A DNA stretch of 64,000 bases from Lentzea sp. NBRC 105346 (GCF_030269605.1 NZ_BSTQ01000005.1:28192-92191), one strand, 5' to 3'. Positions 28,113 through 38,932 are shown, numbered from the stretch's first letter. Notes: a model not told the origin generated them from the sequence alone. Numbers and translations are program-made.

Positions 28113-28329
28113 GGCTCGTCTCCTCCCTAGGGTCGCCCCGACCACGCTGTCGGGTTCCAAGGGGTGGACCGTACCTCTTGGTAATCACACCCGCTCCCGG
28201 CCGCACCCGTGCGTGACCCAATCGTTTACGTGATCGATGCTCTTCGCCACCCGAAGTGATCCGCCGTACCCGGCGCGTGTTGAGACGCACCGCGAACCGC
28301 CTTCGGTGATCGTTCGTTCTAGTTGTCAT

Positions 28330-28506
28330 GCAGGGTGACCTGCAGCGGAGGGCGAGGACCACGGCGGAGTCCTCGCCTTCCGGCAACAAAGTTCCAAAAA
28401 AGTTCGTGGATCTTCGAACCGGATCCGCGGGCCCCTCGTGTAGAGGGTGGCAAGTGCCCTTGCCAAGACGGCGGCTGAGACCAAGGCGGAGGTCTCGGCC
28501 GCCGTC
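28330..28506 (+). ncRNA. Structured intergenic region, candidate non-coding RNA
   Basis: Between the divergent bmp and sdhC genes four hairpins follow in order: 28330-28343 (GCAGG/CCTGC), 28351-28377 (9-bp stem), 28449-28464 (6-bp stem) and 28467-28506 (16-bp stem, one mismatch, then GCTTTGT). The second and fourth have similar loops (CACGGCGGA and AAGGCGGA). No convincing ORF exists here. It could be a small RNA ending at the last hairpin or an sdh leader; the strand is a guess. Confidence 0.35.
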
Positions 28507-28596
28507 GCTTTGTGGCCTGCCTCATGCTTCTAAAACGGTCCAGACCGCTTGGGCGATGGACAGCGTGTCTCGTCGATCACAGAGCGACGCGGGTCA

Positions 28597-28627
28597 TTGG
28601 GTCAGCCCCAGCGTGCGGGACTAGCAT
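28597..28627 (+). promoter_or_regulatory. Possible sdhC promoter
   Basis: TTGGGT (28597-28602) and TAGCAT (28622-28627) are 19 bp apart, 60 bp before the sdhC ATG. An inverted repeat CGGTC-CA-GACCG (28536-28547) lies further upstream and could be an operator. Spacing is long, so this is tentative. Confidence 0.3.
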
Positions 28628-28686
28628 TTCCCGGTCATGGTCGGGTTCGACCGACCAGTCCACCACTGACGTTGGAGGCCGGGCAC

Positions 28687-29103
28687 ATGGCCAGCACCAC
28701 CGCATCCGAGCGGTCGGGCACCTCCCGAGGCGGCGGGACGCTCTATCGCGGCGATCTTGGCATGTGGTCTTGGGTCGCACACCGGATCACCGGCGTCCTG
28801 ACGTTCTTCTTCCTCTTCGTGCACGTGCTCGACACCGCGCTCGTGCGCGTGTCGCCGAACGCGTACGACTCGGTCGTCGAGACCTACAAGAACCCGGTCG
28901 TGAACCTCTTCGAGGTCGGGCTCGTGGGTGCCGTGCTCTACCACGCGCTCAACGGCATCCGGGTCATGCTGGTCGACTTCTGGGAGAAGGGCGCGAAGTA
29001 CCAGCGCCTGATGCTGTGGATCATCCTCGCCATCTGGGTCGTCGTGATGATCCCCGGCGCGTACTTCATGTTGGAGCGCACGATCTCGGAACTGGGGCGC
29101 TGA
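28687..29103 (+). CDS. sdhC: Succinate dehydrogenase cytochrome b subunit SdhC
   Basis: 138 residues with three membrane helices. The first helix follows SWVAHRITGVLTFFFLF, the SdhC signature; the second carries the heme-type His in LYHALNGIRVMLVDFWEKG. With SdhD it anchors the dehydrogenase and reduces menaquinone. ATG 28687 has GGAGG 10 nt upstream; upstream codons of the frame lie in non-coding DNA. sdhD follows after 2 nt. Confidence 0.93.
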   Translation: MASTTASERSGTSRGGGTLYRGDLGMWSWVAHRITGVLTFFFLFVHVLDTALVRVSPNAYDSVVETYKNPVVNLFEVGLVGAVLYHALNGIRVMLVDFWEKGAKYQRLMLWIILAIWVVVMIPGAYFMLERTISELGR

Positions 29104-29105
29104 CC

Positions 29106-29513
29106 ATGTCTCTCGCACTCGACAAGCCCCGCTCGCCGCGCCGACCGGCCGCCCGCCGCAGCAACGGCGAGCTCTACAGCTGGCTGTTCATGCGCCTGTC
29201 CGGCCTGCTGCTGGTCGTGCTGGTGCTCGGCCACCTGTTCATCATGAACATCCTCGACGGCGGTGTGCACAAGATCAACTTTGGTTTTGTGGCCGGCCGG
29301 TGGGCCTCGCCGTTCTGGCAGTTCTGGGACCTCTCGATGCTGTGGCTCGCGCAGATCCACGGCGGCAACGGCCTGCGGACGGTCATCAACGACTACGCCC
29401 GCAAGGACGCCACCCGGTTCTGGTTGAAGATCCTGCTCTACATCTCGATGGTGCTGATCATCTCGCTCGGCACGTTCGTGATCTTCACCTTCGACCCGAA
29501 CATCACGAACTGA
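29106..29513 (+). CDS. sdhD: Succinate dehydrogenase membrane anchor SdhD
   Basis: 135 residues with three membrane helices. LFMRLSGLLLVVLVLGHLF opens the first helix and WLAQIHGGNGLRTVINDYA holds a second His, matching the di-heme type found in actinobacteria. The N-terminal 20 residues are basic. It lies 2 nt after sdhC and 22 nt before sdhA. Confidence 0.92.
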   Translation: MSLALDKPRSPRRPAARRSNGELYSWLFMRLSGLLLVVLVLGHLFIMNILDGGVHKINFGFVAGRWASPFWQFWDLSMLWLAQIHGGNGLRTVINDYARKDATRFWLKILLYISMVLIISLGTFVIFTFDPNITN

Positions 29514-29535
29514 CCCGCGCGGGGAGCCCACCACC

Positions 29536-31286
<1,751 letters not shown>

Positions 31287-31287
<1 letters not shown>

Positions 31288-32060
31288 TGACCGCCACTGT
31301 TGAAGGCGCGCGCGGCACGCAGCCCCCGGTCCCGGACGGGGCCGTCACGGTCACCGTGAAGATCCGCCGGTTCAACCCCGAGGTCGACGACGAGCCGCGC
31401 TGGGACACGTTCGACATCCCCGCGCTGCCCTCGGACCGCGTGCTGAACCTGCTGCACTACATCAAGTGGTACGTCGACGGCACGCTGACGTTCCGCCGCT
31501 CCTGTGCCCACGGCATCTGCGGCTCGGACGCCATGCGCATCAACGGCGTGAACCGCCTGGCGTGCAAGGTGCTGCTGAAGGACCTGCTGTCCGCTGGCGG
31601 GAAGCCGACCACGATCACCATCGAGCCCATCAAGGGCCTTCCGGTGAACAAGGACCTGCTGGTCGACATGGAGCCCTTCTTCGAGGCGTTCCGTGCCGTC
31701 AAGCCGTACCTCATCACCTACGGCAACGAGCCCACGCGGGAGCGGATCCAGTCGGCGGCGGACCGCGAGCGGTTCGACGACACCACCAAGTGCATCCTGT
31801 GCGCGTGCTGCACCACGTCGTGCCCCGTGTACTGGACCGAGGGGTCCTACTTCGGGCCCGCGGCGATCGTCAACGCGCACCGGTTCATCTTCGACTCCCG
31901 GGACGAGGGGGCGGAGGAGCGGCTCGACATCCTGAACGACATCGATGGCGTGTGGCGGTGCCGCACGACGTTCAACTGCACCGACGCCTGCCCTCGTGGC
32001 ATCCAGGTGACGAAGGCGATCCAGGAAGTGAAGCGCGCGCTGCTGTTCAAGCGCGTCTGA
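31287..32060 (+). CDS. sdhB: Succinate dehydrogenase iron-sulfur subunit SdhB
   Basis: 257 residues. The plant-type [2Fe-2S] site is SCAHGICGSDAM plus a further Cys near residue 93 (NRLACKVLL); the [4Fe-4S] and [3Fe-4S] ligands are CILCACCTTSCP and CRTTFNCTDACPRGI. It passes electrons from SdhA to the membrane anchor. The N-terminal 20 residues are a variable extension. A strong terminator closes the sdhCDAB operon. Confidence 0.97.
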
Positions 32061-32066
32061 TCGGTT

Positions 32067-32113
32067 CTCCAGCAGCTCGTGTCGCGAACGGCCCGTTCGT
32101 GACACGAGCTGCT
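32067..32113. terminator. Large hairpin terminator after sdhB
   Basis: 23-bp arms (32067-32089 and 32091-32113, one mismatch) nearly abut, followed by CTTTCTG. The size is more than termination needs, so it may also be a dispersed palindromic repeat. Confidence 0.85.
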
Positions 32114-32148
32114 GGCTTTCTGGGACTGAGGCCGACCAGGCTGGCTCC

Positions 32149-33012
32149 ATGGACGTCCGCCTCGTCTCCGCCCTCGACATCTCCCACGCCGCCGCATACC
32201 GGCGCTGCAAGCCGGGCGGCCCGTGGCAGCGCCTCTTCCCAGGCGTGGTGCTGCTCCACAACGGACCACCGACCCGCGACCAACTGGTCGCGGGCGCACT
32301 CCTGAAAGCCGGCCCGGACGCCCTCATCACCGGCCCAGAGGCCTGCCGCCGCTACGGCCTGCGCCTACCGGGCAACGAGGTCCACGTGCTGTCCCCCAGA
32401 CGCATCCAGGGCGCGGGCTACCTGGTGGTACTCACCTCGACGAAGATGCCCGCCGCGGTCCAGGTGGACGGTTTCCCACTGGCCCCACCGGCGCGAGCCG
32501 TAGCGGACGCGTGCCGCACACTCAAAACGGACGACGACGTGACAGGCCTGGTGGCAGCTGCGGTGCAGCAGGGACTGTGCGATCCCGCACACCTGGCAAT
32601 AGAAGCCGCGGGTTTCGGCACAAAAGACCTGCGGCGGCTACTGAAAGACCTGTCACAGGTGAGATCGGTGGCAGAGCGGGACGCACGGGCGTTGTCCAGG
32701 AAGATCGGGCTCACCACGAAGTACTGGAACCGCACCATCGAGAGTCCCGACGGGACGGTCATCGGCACGCCCGACGCGTGGTTCGACGACGTGGGCCTCG
32801 CCTGGGAGATCGACTCGAAGAGCTTCCACCTGGCGCCCAAGGACTACGCGAGAACCCTGGAGCGCAACACGCGGTACGCAAGAGCAGGGATCCTCGTCGT
32901 GCAGACGCTGCCGGCCCGCATCAGGACGGAGCCCGACGAGGTCGGGCGCGAGCTGAAACAAGCACACCAGGCGGCCGCGAACAGGCCGCGGCCGCCGGTC
33001 CGGATGACCTAG
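32149..33012 (+). CDS. DUF559/AbiEi-like protein with PD-(D/E)XK-type C-terminus
   Basis: 287 residues. The N-terminus resembles the winged-helix AbiEi-type antitoxin domain found in many actinobacterial proteins (GGPWQRLFPGVVLLHNGPPT, then ALITGPEACRRYGLRL). The C-terminus has a Vsr/DUF559-like endonuclease pattern: GTPDAWFDDVGLAWEIDSKS gives the Asp and the E-x-D pair, FHLAPKDYARTLERNTRYA the following helix, GILVVQTLPARI the last strand. No AbiEii toxin gene is adjacent. Its stop shares CTAG with a convergent gene. Substrate and role unknown. Confidence 0.75.
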   Translation: MDVRLVSALDISHAAAYRRCKPGGPWQRLFPGVVLLHNGPPTRDQLVAGALLKAGPDALITGPEACRRYGLRLPGNEVHVLSPRRIQGAGYLVVLTSTKMPAAVQVDGFPLAPPARAVADACRTLKTDDDVTGLVAAAVQQGLCDPAHLAIEAAGFGTKDLRRLLKDLSQVRSVAERDARALSRKIGLTTKYWNRTIESPDGTVIGTPDAWFDDVGLAWEIDSKSFHLAPKDYARTLERNTRYARAGILVVQTLPARIRTEPDEVGRELKQAHQAAANRPRPPVRMT

Positions 33013-33356
33013 CTCCAGAAGACGGCGAGGCCGACGTTGAACACGACCAGGCCGGACAGAGCGGGCAGCAGCCACTTCGGGGACGCGGGCTTGCGCAGGT
33101 TCATCATCACAAGGACACCGATGACCACGAGGACCAGCAGCTTCACGCCCAGCTTGATGTGGTTGTAGTCCTGGTGCGTCAACGGGGCCAGGCCCATCAG
33201 GGCCACCCCGGTCAGCAGCTGCAGGCCCAGGCCGTGCAGCCAGCCCTTGTTCACCGGCGCCTCCAGGCCCTCACGGCGCTGCACGAAGACCATCGCGATC
33301 AGCATGCCCATGCCGAGCAGGTGCAGGAACACCAGCAACAGACGCACGAACTCCAC
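33009..33356 (-). CDS. Small four-helix membrane protein, unknown function
   Basis: 115 residues with four membrane segments; the first (EFVRLLLVFLHLLGMGMLIAM) contains a His and the loop FVQRREGLE a basic patch. Length and layout resemble small unassigned membrane proteins of actinobacteria. It is co-directional with the SCO4848-like gene, 6 nt downstream of it. The stop shares CTAG with the DUF559-like gene. Confidence 0.78.
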   Translation of the reverse strand: MEFVRLLLVFLHLLGMGMLIAMVFVQRREGLEAPVNKGWLHGLGLQLLTGVALMGLAPLTHQDYNHIKLGVKLLVLVVIGVLVMMNLRKPASPKWLLPALSGLVVFNVGLAVFWS

Positions 33357-33362
33357 AGCTAC

Positions 33363-33590
33363 TTACCTCCGCTTCAGGGCGAACAGGCCTCGGGTGCCCA
33401 GCACGCCGATGATCGTGCCGAAGACCAGTGAAACGATCACGAGCACCAGGTGCACGGTGAAGAACGCGGTCGGCCCATCCGCCCAGGAGCGCGGGTCTTT
33501 CCAGATGTTGCGAAGGAAAGTGGGCCAGATCACCCACGACCACACCCCGAAGGCCACGAGGAACATCGACATCCCACGGGAGAGCTTCAC
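33363..33590 (-). CDS. SCO4848-family-like small membrane protein
   Basis: 75 residues with two membrane segments (SMFLVAFGVWSWVIWPTFLR and FFTVHLVLVIVSLVFGTIIG) and a basic end. The pattern WPTFLRNIWKDPRSW with a Trp-rich first helix, and the position next to a D-Ala-D-Ala carboxypeptidase gene near sdh, match the SCO4848-type family of Streptomyces. Function unknown; possibly linked to envelope synthesis by conserved context. Confidence 0.75.
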   Translation of the reverse strand: MKLSRGMSMFLVAFGVWSWVIWPTFLRNIWKDPRSWADGPTAFFTVHLVLVIVSLVFGTIIGVLGTRGLFALKRR

Positions 33591-33638
33591 CGGAGCAGTA
33601 TCCGACGTGGCGGATGCAAGTCACTCAACCGGGGTGGA

Positions 33639-33651
33639 TAGCCTGACCCCC
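33639..33651 (+). promoter_or_regulatory. -10 box, leaderless start of the carboxypeptidase gene
   Basis: TAGCCT (33639-33644) is followed by 7 nt and GTG 33652. No Shine-Dalgarno is present. It decides between GTG 33652 and an upstream GTG at 33634. Confidence 0.45.
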
Positions 33652-34902
33652 GTGCCCTTCACCAAACGGCTCATCGTCGCCCTGGTCCTGATGACGGCCA
33701 CCGCTGCGTTCGCCGCGCCGACCGGCACCGCCCAGCCGACGTCCTCGAACGCGTCTGCCTGCGCGAACCGCGAGACTCCGCCGCCTCCGGTGGACACTTC
33801 CGAACAGCCGAAGCCCGGCACCAAGGCGCCCGGACCGCTCGAGGTCCCGGAATCACCCGTCGGTGGCGACCGGCTCGGCGAATGCGGGCTCATCCTGCCG
33901 CCGAACGCGCAGCCGTTGCCGAACATCACGGCCGCCTCGTGGCTGCTCGCGGACATCGACAGCGGCGCCGTGCTCGCCGCGTACGACCCGCACGGGCGGC
34001 AGCGGCCGGCGAGCGTCATCAAGGTGCTGCTCGCCATGGTCGTGGCGAAGGAGCTGCGCGGCGACATCGTCGCCACCGCCACCGCCGAGGACATCGAGCA
34101 GGAGTGCACCTGCGTCGGCCTGCGCGACGGCGGCCAGTACACGGTGCGGCAGCTGCTGCAGGCGCTGCTGCTGTCGTCCGGCAACGACGTGGCGCACACG
34201 CTGGCCCGCCAGCTCGGCGGCGTGCCGAACGCGCTGCGCAAGATGAACGCGCTCGCCAAGGAGCTCGGCGCGCTCGACACCCGCGCGGTCACGCCGTCCG
34301 GTCTGGACGGTCCGGGCACCAGCACGTCGGCCTACGACGTGGCGCTGATCTTCCGCGGCGCGATGAAGTACCCGGAGTTCGCCGACGCGATCAAGCTGCA
34401 GCAGACTGAGTTCCCCGGTCGCAACGGCGGCACCATCACGCTGAACAGCGACAACAAGCTGCTCACCAGCTACGAGGGCGCGCTGGGCGGCAAGACCGGC
34501 TTCACCGACGACGCGCAGCACACCTACGTCGGCGCCGCGGAACGCAACGGCCGCCGCCTCGTCGTCACCCTGCTGCGCGGCCAGCAGACGCCGACCAGGA
34601 TCGTCGACCAGGCCGCCAAGCTGCTCGACTACGGCTTCGCGATGGGCCCCGGCGGGGTCGGCCAGCTGGTCAACGGCGCGCCGCAGCCCAAGCAGAAGGT
34701 GACCACCACCCAGCCGCCCAACGTCGCGGACACCGCGGCGACCGGCGGCGACGGCAGGTCCGAGCGCTCCGCCCCGTCGGCTTTCGGCAACGTCGGCGGC
34801 CCCATCACCGCGGTCGCGGGCCTCGGCCTGCTGGCGGCGTTGTTCATGTACTTCCGCAAGAAGCGGGCCAGGGCCCGCAGGCAGGCCGCCCAGAGCGCCT
34901 GA
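33652..34902 (+). CDS. D-alanyl-D-alanine carboxypeptidase (S11, DacA-like)
   Basis: About 416 residues. The signal peptide (KRLIVALVLMTATAAFA) is followed by a Pro-rich linker. The penicillin-binding domain has SxxK (PASVIKVLLAMVV), SxN (LLSSGNDVAHTLA) and KTG (LGGKTGFTDDA) motifs. A C-terminal Pro/Gln linker ends in one membrane helix and a basic tail (LGLLAALFMYFRKKRARARR), so the enzyme is held outside the membrane. It trims pentapeptide stems. The start follows a TAGCCT box by 7 nt. Confidence 0.93.
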   Translation: MPFTKRLIVALVLMTATAAFAAPTGTAQPTSSNASACANRETPPPPVDTSEQPKPGTKAPGPLEVPESPVGGDRLGECGLILPPNAQPLPNITAASWLLADIDSGAVLAAYDPHGRQRPASVIKVLLAMVVAKELRGDIVATATAEDIEQECTCVGLRDGGQYTVRQLLQALLLSSGNDVAHTLARQLGGVPNALRKMNALAKELGALDTRAVTPSGLDGPGTSTSAYDVALIFRGAMKYPEFADAIKLQQTEFPGRNGGTITLNSDNKLLTSYEGALGGKTGFTDDAQHTYVGAAERNGRRLVVTLLRGQQTPTRIVDQAAKLLDYGFAMGPGGVGQLVNGAPQPKQKVTTTQPPNVADTAATGGDGRSERSAPSAFGNVGGPITAVAGLGLLAALFMYFRKKRARARRQAAQSA

Positions 34903-34917
34903 CCCACCGCACACCCG

Positions 34918-34947
34918 AACGCCGCCCGGCTCCTGCCGGGCGGCGTT
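34918..34947 (+). terminator. Terminator after the carboxypeptidase gene
   Basis: AACGCCGCCCGGC (34918-34930) pairs with GCCGGGCGGCGTT (34935-34947) around TCCT, followed by T and C. The spacer 34950-35137 is AT-richer than its surroundings and holds the NRPS leader. Confidence 0.88.
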
Positions 34948-35075
34948 TCGCTTACCACGAGCGGTTCCAAAAACTTATCCAATTCAAAACAACCAGCTGA
35001 GACGGCACTAATTTAGTAAAGAGCCGCACTTCGTTGACTGATGACCGACCCCTCGGATAGCTTCGACCGAGCCCC

Positions 35076-35135
35076 GGGTTCTATTCACCCTGCCCGAATG
35101 GAACCCGTAAATTCCACCCTGACCTTTGGGGAATT
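35076..35135 (+). promoter_or_regulatory. Inverted repeats in the NRPS leader
   Basis: GGGTTCTATTC (35076-35086) pairs with GAATGGAACCC (35096-35106), with one G-T pair and a 9-nt loop. Further on, AATTCC (35110-35115) can pair with GGAATT (35130-35135), covering the GGGG Shine-Dalgarno (35128-35131) of the GTG at 35138. The first may be an operator, the second could limit ribosome access. Confidence 0.45.
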
Positions 35136-35137
35136 CC

Positions 35138-38100
35138 GTGTCGAACAATGCGGTTCTGCCAGCGTCCTCCCCCTGCCTGCCGGATTTGCTGGCACAACAG
35201 GTCGAGTTATACCGCCATAACACAGCGGTTATTTGTGGCAACGCAAATCTGAGCTTCGGCGAACTTCAGGAGAAAAGCCGGGCTCTGGCGGCCGAACTGC
35301 ACGCGCTGGGTGTGGAACAGGACCATCCGGTCGGCATGTTCGTCGAGCCGTCCCTCGACCTGGTGATCGGGGTGTGGGGCGTCCTGTTCGCCGGCGCCGC
35401 CTACCTGCCGCTCTCGCCGGAGTACCCGGAGGAGCGCCTGCGGTACATGATCTCCGACTCCGGCACGAAGATCGTGTTCACGCAGGCGTCGCTGCGCACG
35501 CGGCTCGCCGGGCTGGTTCCCGCCGGTACGCGGATCATCACGCTGGACGACGTGGACAGACCTGATGGCGAGCCGGTCGGCCCACGTCCCGATGGTCTGG
35601 CGTACGTCATCTACACCTCGGGCAGCAGCGGCAGACCCAAGGGCGTGCTGATCGAGCACCGAAGCATCGTCAACCAGATGCGCTGGCTCGCGTCCGCGCA
35701 CGGGCTGGACCGCACCAAGGTGGTCCTGCAGAAGACGCCGATGAGCTTCGACGCGGCGCAGTGGGAGATCCTGGCCTCGGCGGTCGGCAGCACGGTGGTA
35801 CTGGGCAGACCCGGCGTGTACCGCGATCCGGAAGGCATCATCGACGCGATCCGCGCGCACGAGATCACCACGCTGCAATGCGTGCCGACGTTGTTGCAGG
35901 CGCTGGTCGACACCGAAGAACTGCAGACCTGCCACACGCTGCGGCAGATCTTCAGCGGAGGCGAGGCGCTGTCACGGATTCTGGCGACGAGCTGTCTGGA
36001 GAGTATTCCCGACATTACCTTAATCAACCTGTACGGGCCGACCGAATGCACCATCAACTCGTCGTCCCACGTCGTGGATCGCGCAGATCTGACGGAGGGT
36101 TCTCATTCCGTTTCGATCGGAACACCCGTAGACAACACGATCTATCGAATTCTTGACGGGAACCGCGAACCCGTCGCGGTGGGCGAGGTGGGTGAGCTCT
36201 ACATCGGCGGAGTCCAGGTCGCGCGCGGCTATCTGAACCGGCCGGACCTGACCGCGGAACGCTTTGTCGGAAACCCTCCGCTGTTCCGGACCGGCGACCT
36301 CGCGTACTGGAACCCGGACGGCACCGCGCAGTTCGTCGGCCGGGCGGACAACCAGGTCAAGCTGCGCGGCTTCCGGGTCGAGCTGGACGAGATCAAGCTC
36401 GCCATCGAGACGCACGACTGGGTCCGCAACGCCGCGGTCATCGTCAAGGACGATCCCCGCACCGGCCATCAGAACCTGATCGCCTGCGTCGAGTTGAACT
36501 CGAAGGAAGCGGCCCTGATGGACCAGGGCAACGCCGGCGCGCACCACCAGTCGAAGTCGAGCCGGCTCCAGGTGCGGGCCCAGCTGTCCAACCCCGGTGT
36601 GCGCACCGACCTCGACGACCGCGAGACGATCGATCTGCCGGGCGCGGTCGCGACGCCCGCGCAGCGCAGGCAGGCGTTCGCGCGCAAGACCTACCGGTTC
36701 TACGAGGGTGGCCACGTCACGGCCGCGGACGTGCTGAAGCTGTTGGGCCACAGGGTCGAGGGCCGGGAACCGCGCGAGCCGGCGGCCCTGCCGTTCGCCG
36801 AGTTCGGGGAGATCCTCCGGTACTTCGGCCAGCACCTCAGCGACGAGCGGCTGCTGCCGAAGTACGGCTACGCCTCGCCCGGTTCGTTGTACGCGACGCA
36901 GTTGTACTTCGAGCTGCACCACATCGGCGACCTGCGGTCCGGGCTGTACTACTACCACCCGCAACGGCACCAGCTGGTGCTGATCACCGAGGTCCCCCGG
37001 GCAGAAGCGGCTCGGGTGCGGGTGCACTTCGTCGGCCACCGGCAGGCGATCGAGCCGGTCTACCAGAACAACATCCTCGAGGTGCTGGAGATCGAGACCG
37101 GGCACGCCGTCGGGCTGTTCGAGCAGGTGCTGCCCGCGTACGGCCTGGACATCCGCCCGGCCGGGTACACGCCCGAGGTGCGCGACCGGCTGGACTGCGC
37201 GGACGACGACCACTACCTGGGCTCGTTCGAGCTGGTCCCCTATGCCGGGCCCCGTGACGACGACGTCGACATCTACGTCCAGGCCCATCCCGGAAAGATC
37301 GCCGACCTGCCCGCCGGTCAGTACCGCTACGCGGGCGGCGAGCTGGCCCGTGTCTCGGACGAACTGGTGCTGCGCAAGCAGGTCATCGCCATCAACCAGG
37401 CGGTGTACGAGCGGGCGAGCCTCGGCATCAGCGTGATCAGCCGCAACGATGAGGACTGGCTGCGCTACATCGATCTGGGCCGCGTGCAGCAGCGGCTGTC
37501 GATGAACGACCTCGGCCTCGGCTTCATGTCGTCCGGATACAGCTCGAAGTCCGGCCACGACCTGCCGTCGGCGAAGCGGATCACCGCCGTGCTCGACGAG
37601 ATCGGTGCGAAGAGCGGCCCGTCTTACTTCTTCGTCGGCGGCCGCGTATCGGAGGAGCAGCTGCTGCACGAGGGCATGAAGGAAGACGTCGTCCACATGA
37701 AGGGACCGGCGGAGATGATCAAGGACGACCTGGTCGACTTCCTGCCGGACTACATGATCCCGAACAAGGTCGTGGTGCTCGACGCGTTGCCGACGACCGC
37801 CAACGGCAAGATCGACGTGCTCGCGCTGCGCGCGTCCAGCCAGACGGACGTGGACGTCACCGACCGGCCGTTCGTCGCGCCGCGCACCGCCACCGAGCGG
37901 ATCGTCAGCGGCTTCTGGAAGAAGCTGATGCGACGCGAGACGGTGTCCACACAGGACGATTTCTTCTCCACCGGCGGCAATTCGCTGATCGCGGTCGGCC
38001 TGGTCAACCGGATCAACCGCGAGTTCGGCAGCTCGCTGCCGTTGCAGGTGCTCTTCGAGGCGCCGACGATCGAACAGCTCGCGCGCCGCGTGGAGCGCGA

Positions 38101-38932
38101 CCAGGGCATCGCCACGTCGCGTCTGGTCCCGCTGGCGCCGAGCGGGACGGGCGCCCCGGTGTTCTGCTGGCCGGGTCTCGGCGGCTACCCGATGAACCTG
38201 CGGACGCTGGCGTCGTACGCGCAGCGGCCGTTCTTCGGTGTGCAGGCCTACGGGATCAACGAGGGCGAGACGCCGTACGACACGATCCGCGACATGGCGG
38301 CCGCGGACGTCGAGGCGATCAAGGAGGTGCAGCCGCAAGGGCCCTATCGGTTGTGGGGCTACTCCTTCGGCGCCCGTGTCGCGTTCGAGACCGCGTTCCA
38401 GCTGGAGAGCGCGGGCGACGAGGTCGAGCACGTGTTCCTGATCGCGCCGGGATCACCGAAGGTGCGCGCCGAAGGCGATCCGGCCGACGCCTCGTACGAC
38501 AACAAGGCGTTCGTGACGATCCTCTACTCCGTTTTCTCAGGCAGCATCAGCGATCCCGGTGTGCGTGCGTGCCTGGAGTCCACAAAGGACGCGGATACGT
38601 TCGCCGAGTTCATCGCCCAGCGGTTCCGCGACATCGATTCCGGTCTGGTGCGCCGGATCATGCGGATCGTCGACCAGACCTTCACGTTCGAGTACACGTT
38701 CAGCGAGCTCGCCGAACGCCGTGTCTCGGCGCCGATCACGATCTTCAAGGCGACCGGCGACGACTACTCGTTCATCGAGAACGCCGCCGGCTACTCGGCG
38801 CGGCCGCCCGCGGTCGTCGATCTCGCGGGCGACCACTACGGCCTGCTCAGGGAACCGGACATCGGCGAGCTGGTGCGGGCGATCCACCACCGCATCGAAC
38901 GCCAGGTCGCGCTCGAGTCCCACGCCTGCTGA
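35138..38932 (+). CDS. Indigoidine synthetase-like single-module NRPS (A-Ox-T-TE)
   Basis: About 1264 residues, near the roughly 1280 of BpsA/IndC/IdgS. The adenylation domain has AYVIYTSGSSGRPKG, NLYGPTECTI, RTGDLAYWNPDG and the Lys in NGKIDVLAL. Aligned with GrsA its pocket reads D, A, W, Q, F, G, L, I, N, the L-glutamine code. A flavin oxidase (nitroreductase/SagB-like) lies inside it at about 515-840 (SPGSLYATQLYFELHHIG). A carrier domain (FFSTGGNSLIAVGLVNRI) and a thioesterase (LWGYSFGARVAFE, late GDHYGLL) follow. It should oxidise and cyclise glutamine to the blue pigment indigoidine. GTG 35138 has GGGG 6 nt upstream. TTA codons lie at 35207 and 36020. A DMT transporter gene follows; no indA/indB genes or carrier-activating transferase are seen. 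Confidence 0.9.
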   Translation: MSNNAVLPASSPCLPDLLAQQVELYRHNTAVICGNANLSFGELQEKSRALAAELHALGVEQDHPVGMFVEPSLDLVIGVWGVLFAGAAYLPLSPEYPEERLRYMISDSGTKIVFTQASLRTRLAGLVPAGTRIITLDDVDRPDGEPVGPRPDGLAYVIYTSGSSGRPKGVLIEHRSIVNQMRWLASAHGLDRTKVVLQKTPMSFDAAQWEILASAVGSTVVLGRPGVYRDPEGIIDAIRAHEITTLQCVPTLLQALVDTEELQTCHTLRQIFSGGEALSRILATSCLESIPDITLINLYGPTECTINSSSHVVDRADLTEGSHSVSIGTPVDNTIYRILDGNREPVAVGEVGELYIGGVQVARGYLNRPDLTAERFVGNPPLFRTGDLAYWNPDGTAQFVGRADNQVKLRGFRVELDEIKLAIETHDWVRNAAVIVKDDPRTGHQNLIACVELNSKEAALMDQGNAGAHHQSKSSRLQVRAQLSNPGVRTDLDDRETIDLPGAVATPAQRRQAFARKTYRFYEGGHVTAADVLKLLGHRVEGREPREPAALPFAEFGEILRYFGQHLSDERLLPKYGYASPGSLYATQLYFELHHIGDLRSGLYYYHPQRHQLVLITEVPRAEAARVRVHFVGHRQAIEPVYQNNILEVLEIETGHAVGLFEQVLPAYGLDIRPAGYTPEVRDRLDCADDDHYLGSFELVPYAGPRDDDVDIYVQAHPGKIADLPAGQYRYAGGELARVSDELVLRKQVIAINQAVYERASLGISVISRNDEDWLRYIDLGRVQQRLSMNDLGLGFMSSGYSSKSGHDLPSAKRITAVLDEIGAKSGPSYFFVGGRVSEEQLLHEGMKEDVVHMKGPAEMIKDDLVDFLPDYMIPNKVVVLDALPTTANGKIDVLALRASSQTDVDVTDRPFVAPRTATERIVSGFWKKLMRRETVSTQDDFFSTGGNSLIAVGLVNRINREFGSSLPLQVLFEAPTIEQLARRVERDQGIATSRLVPLAPSGTGAPVFCWPGLGGYPMNLRTLASYAQRPFFGVQAYGINEGETPYDTIRDMAAADVEAIKEVQPQGPYRLWGYSFGARVAFETAFQLESAGDEVEHVFLIAPGSPKVRAEGDPADASYDNKAFVTILYSVFSGSISDPGVRACLESTKDADTFAEFIAQRFRDIDSGLVRRIMRIVDQTFTFEYTFSELAERRVSAPITIFKATGDDYSFIENAAGYSARPPAVVDLAGDHYGLLREPDIGELVRAIHHRIERQVALESHAC

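Noticed and set aside
28319-28525. Minus-strand 68-codon frame between bmp and sdhC
   Set aside because: It has no ribosome site or domain and runs through the hairpins; Arg/Pro-rich ends look non-coding. I treat the region as structured non-coding DNA.
36020-38431. Minus-strand open frame of 803 codons
   Set aside because: Antisense to the NRPS, which has intact domain motifs. No motif is seen in the opposite frame.
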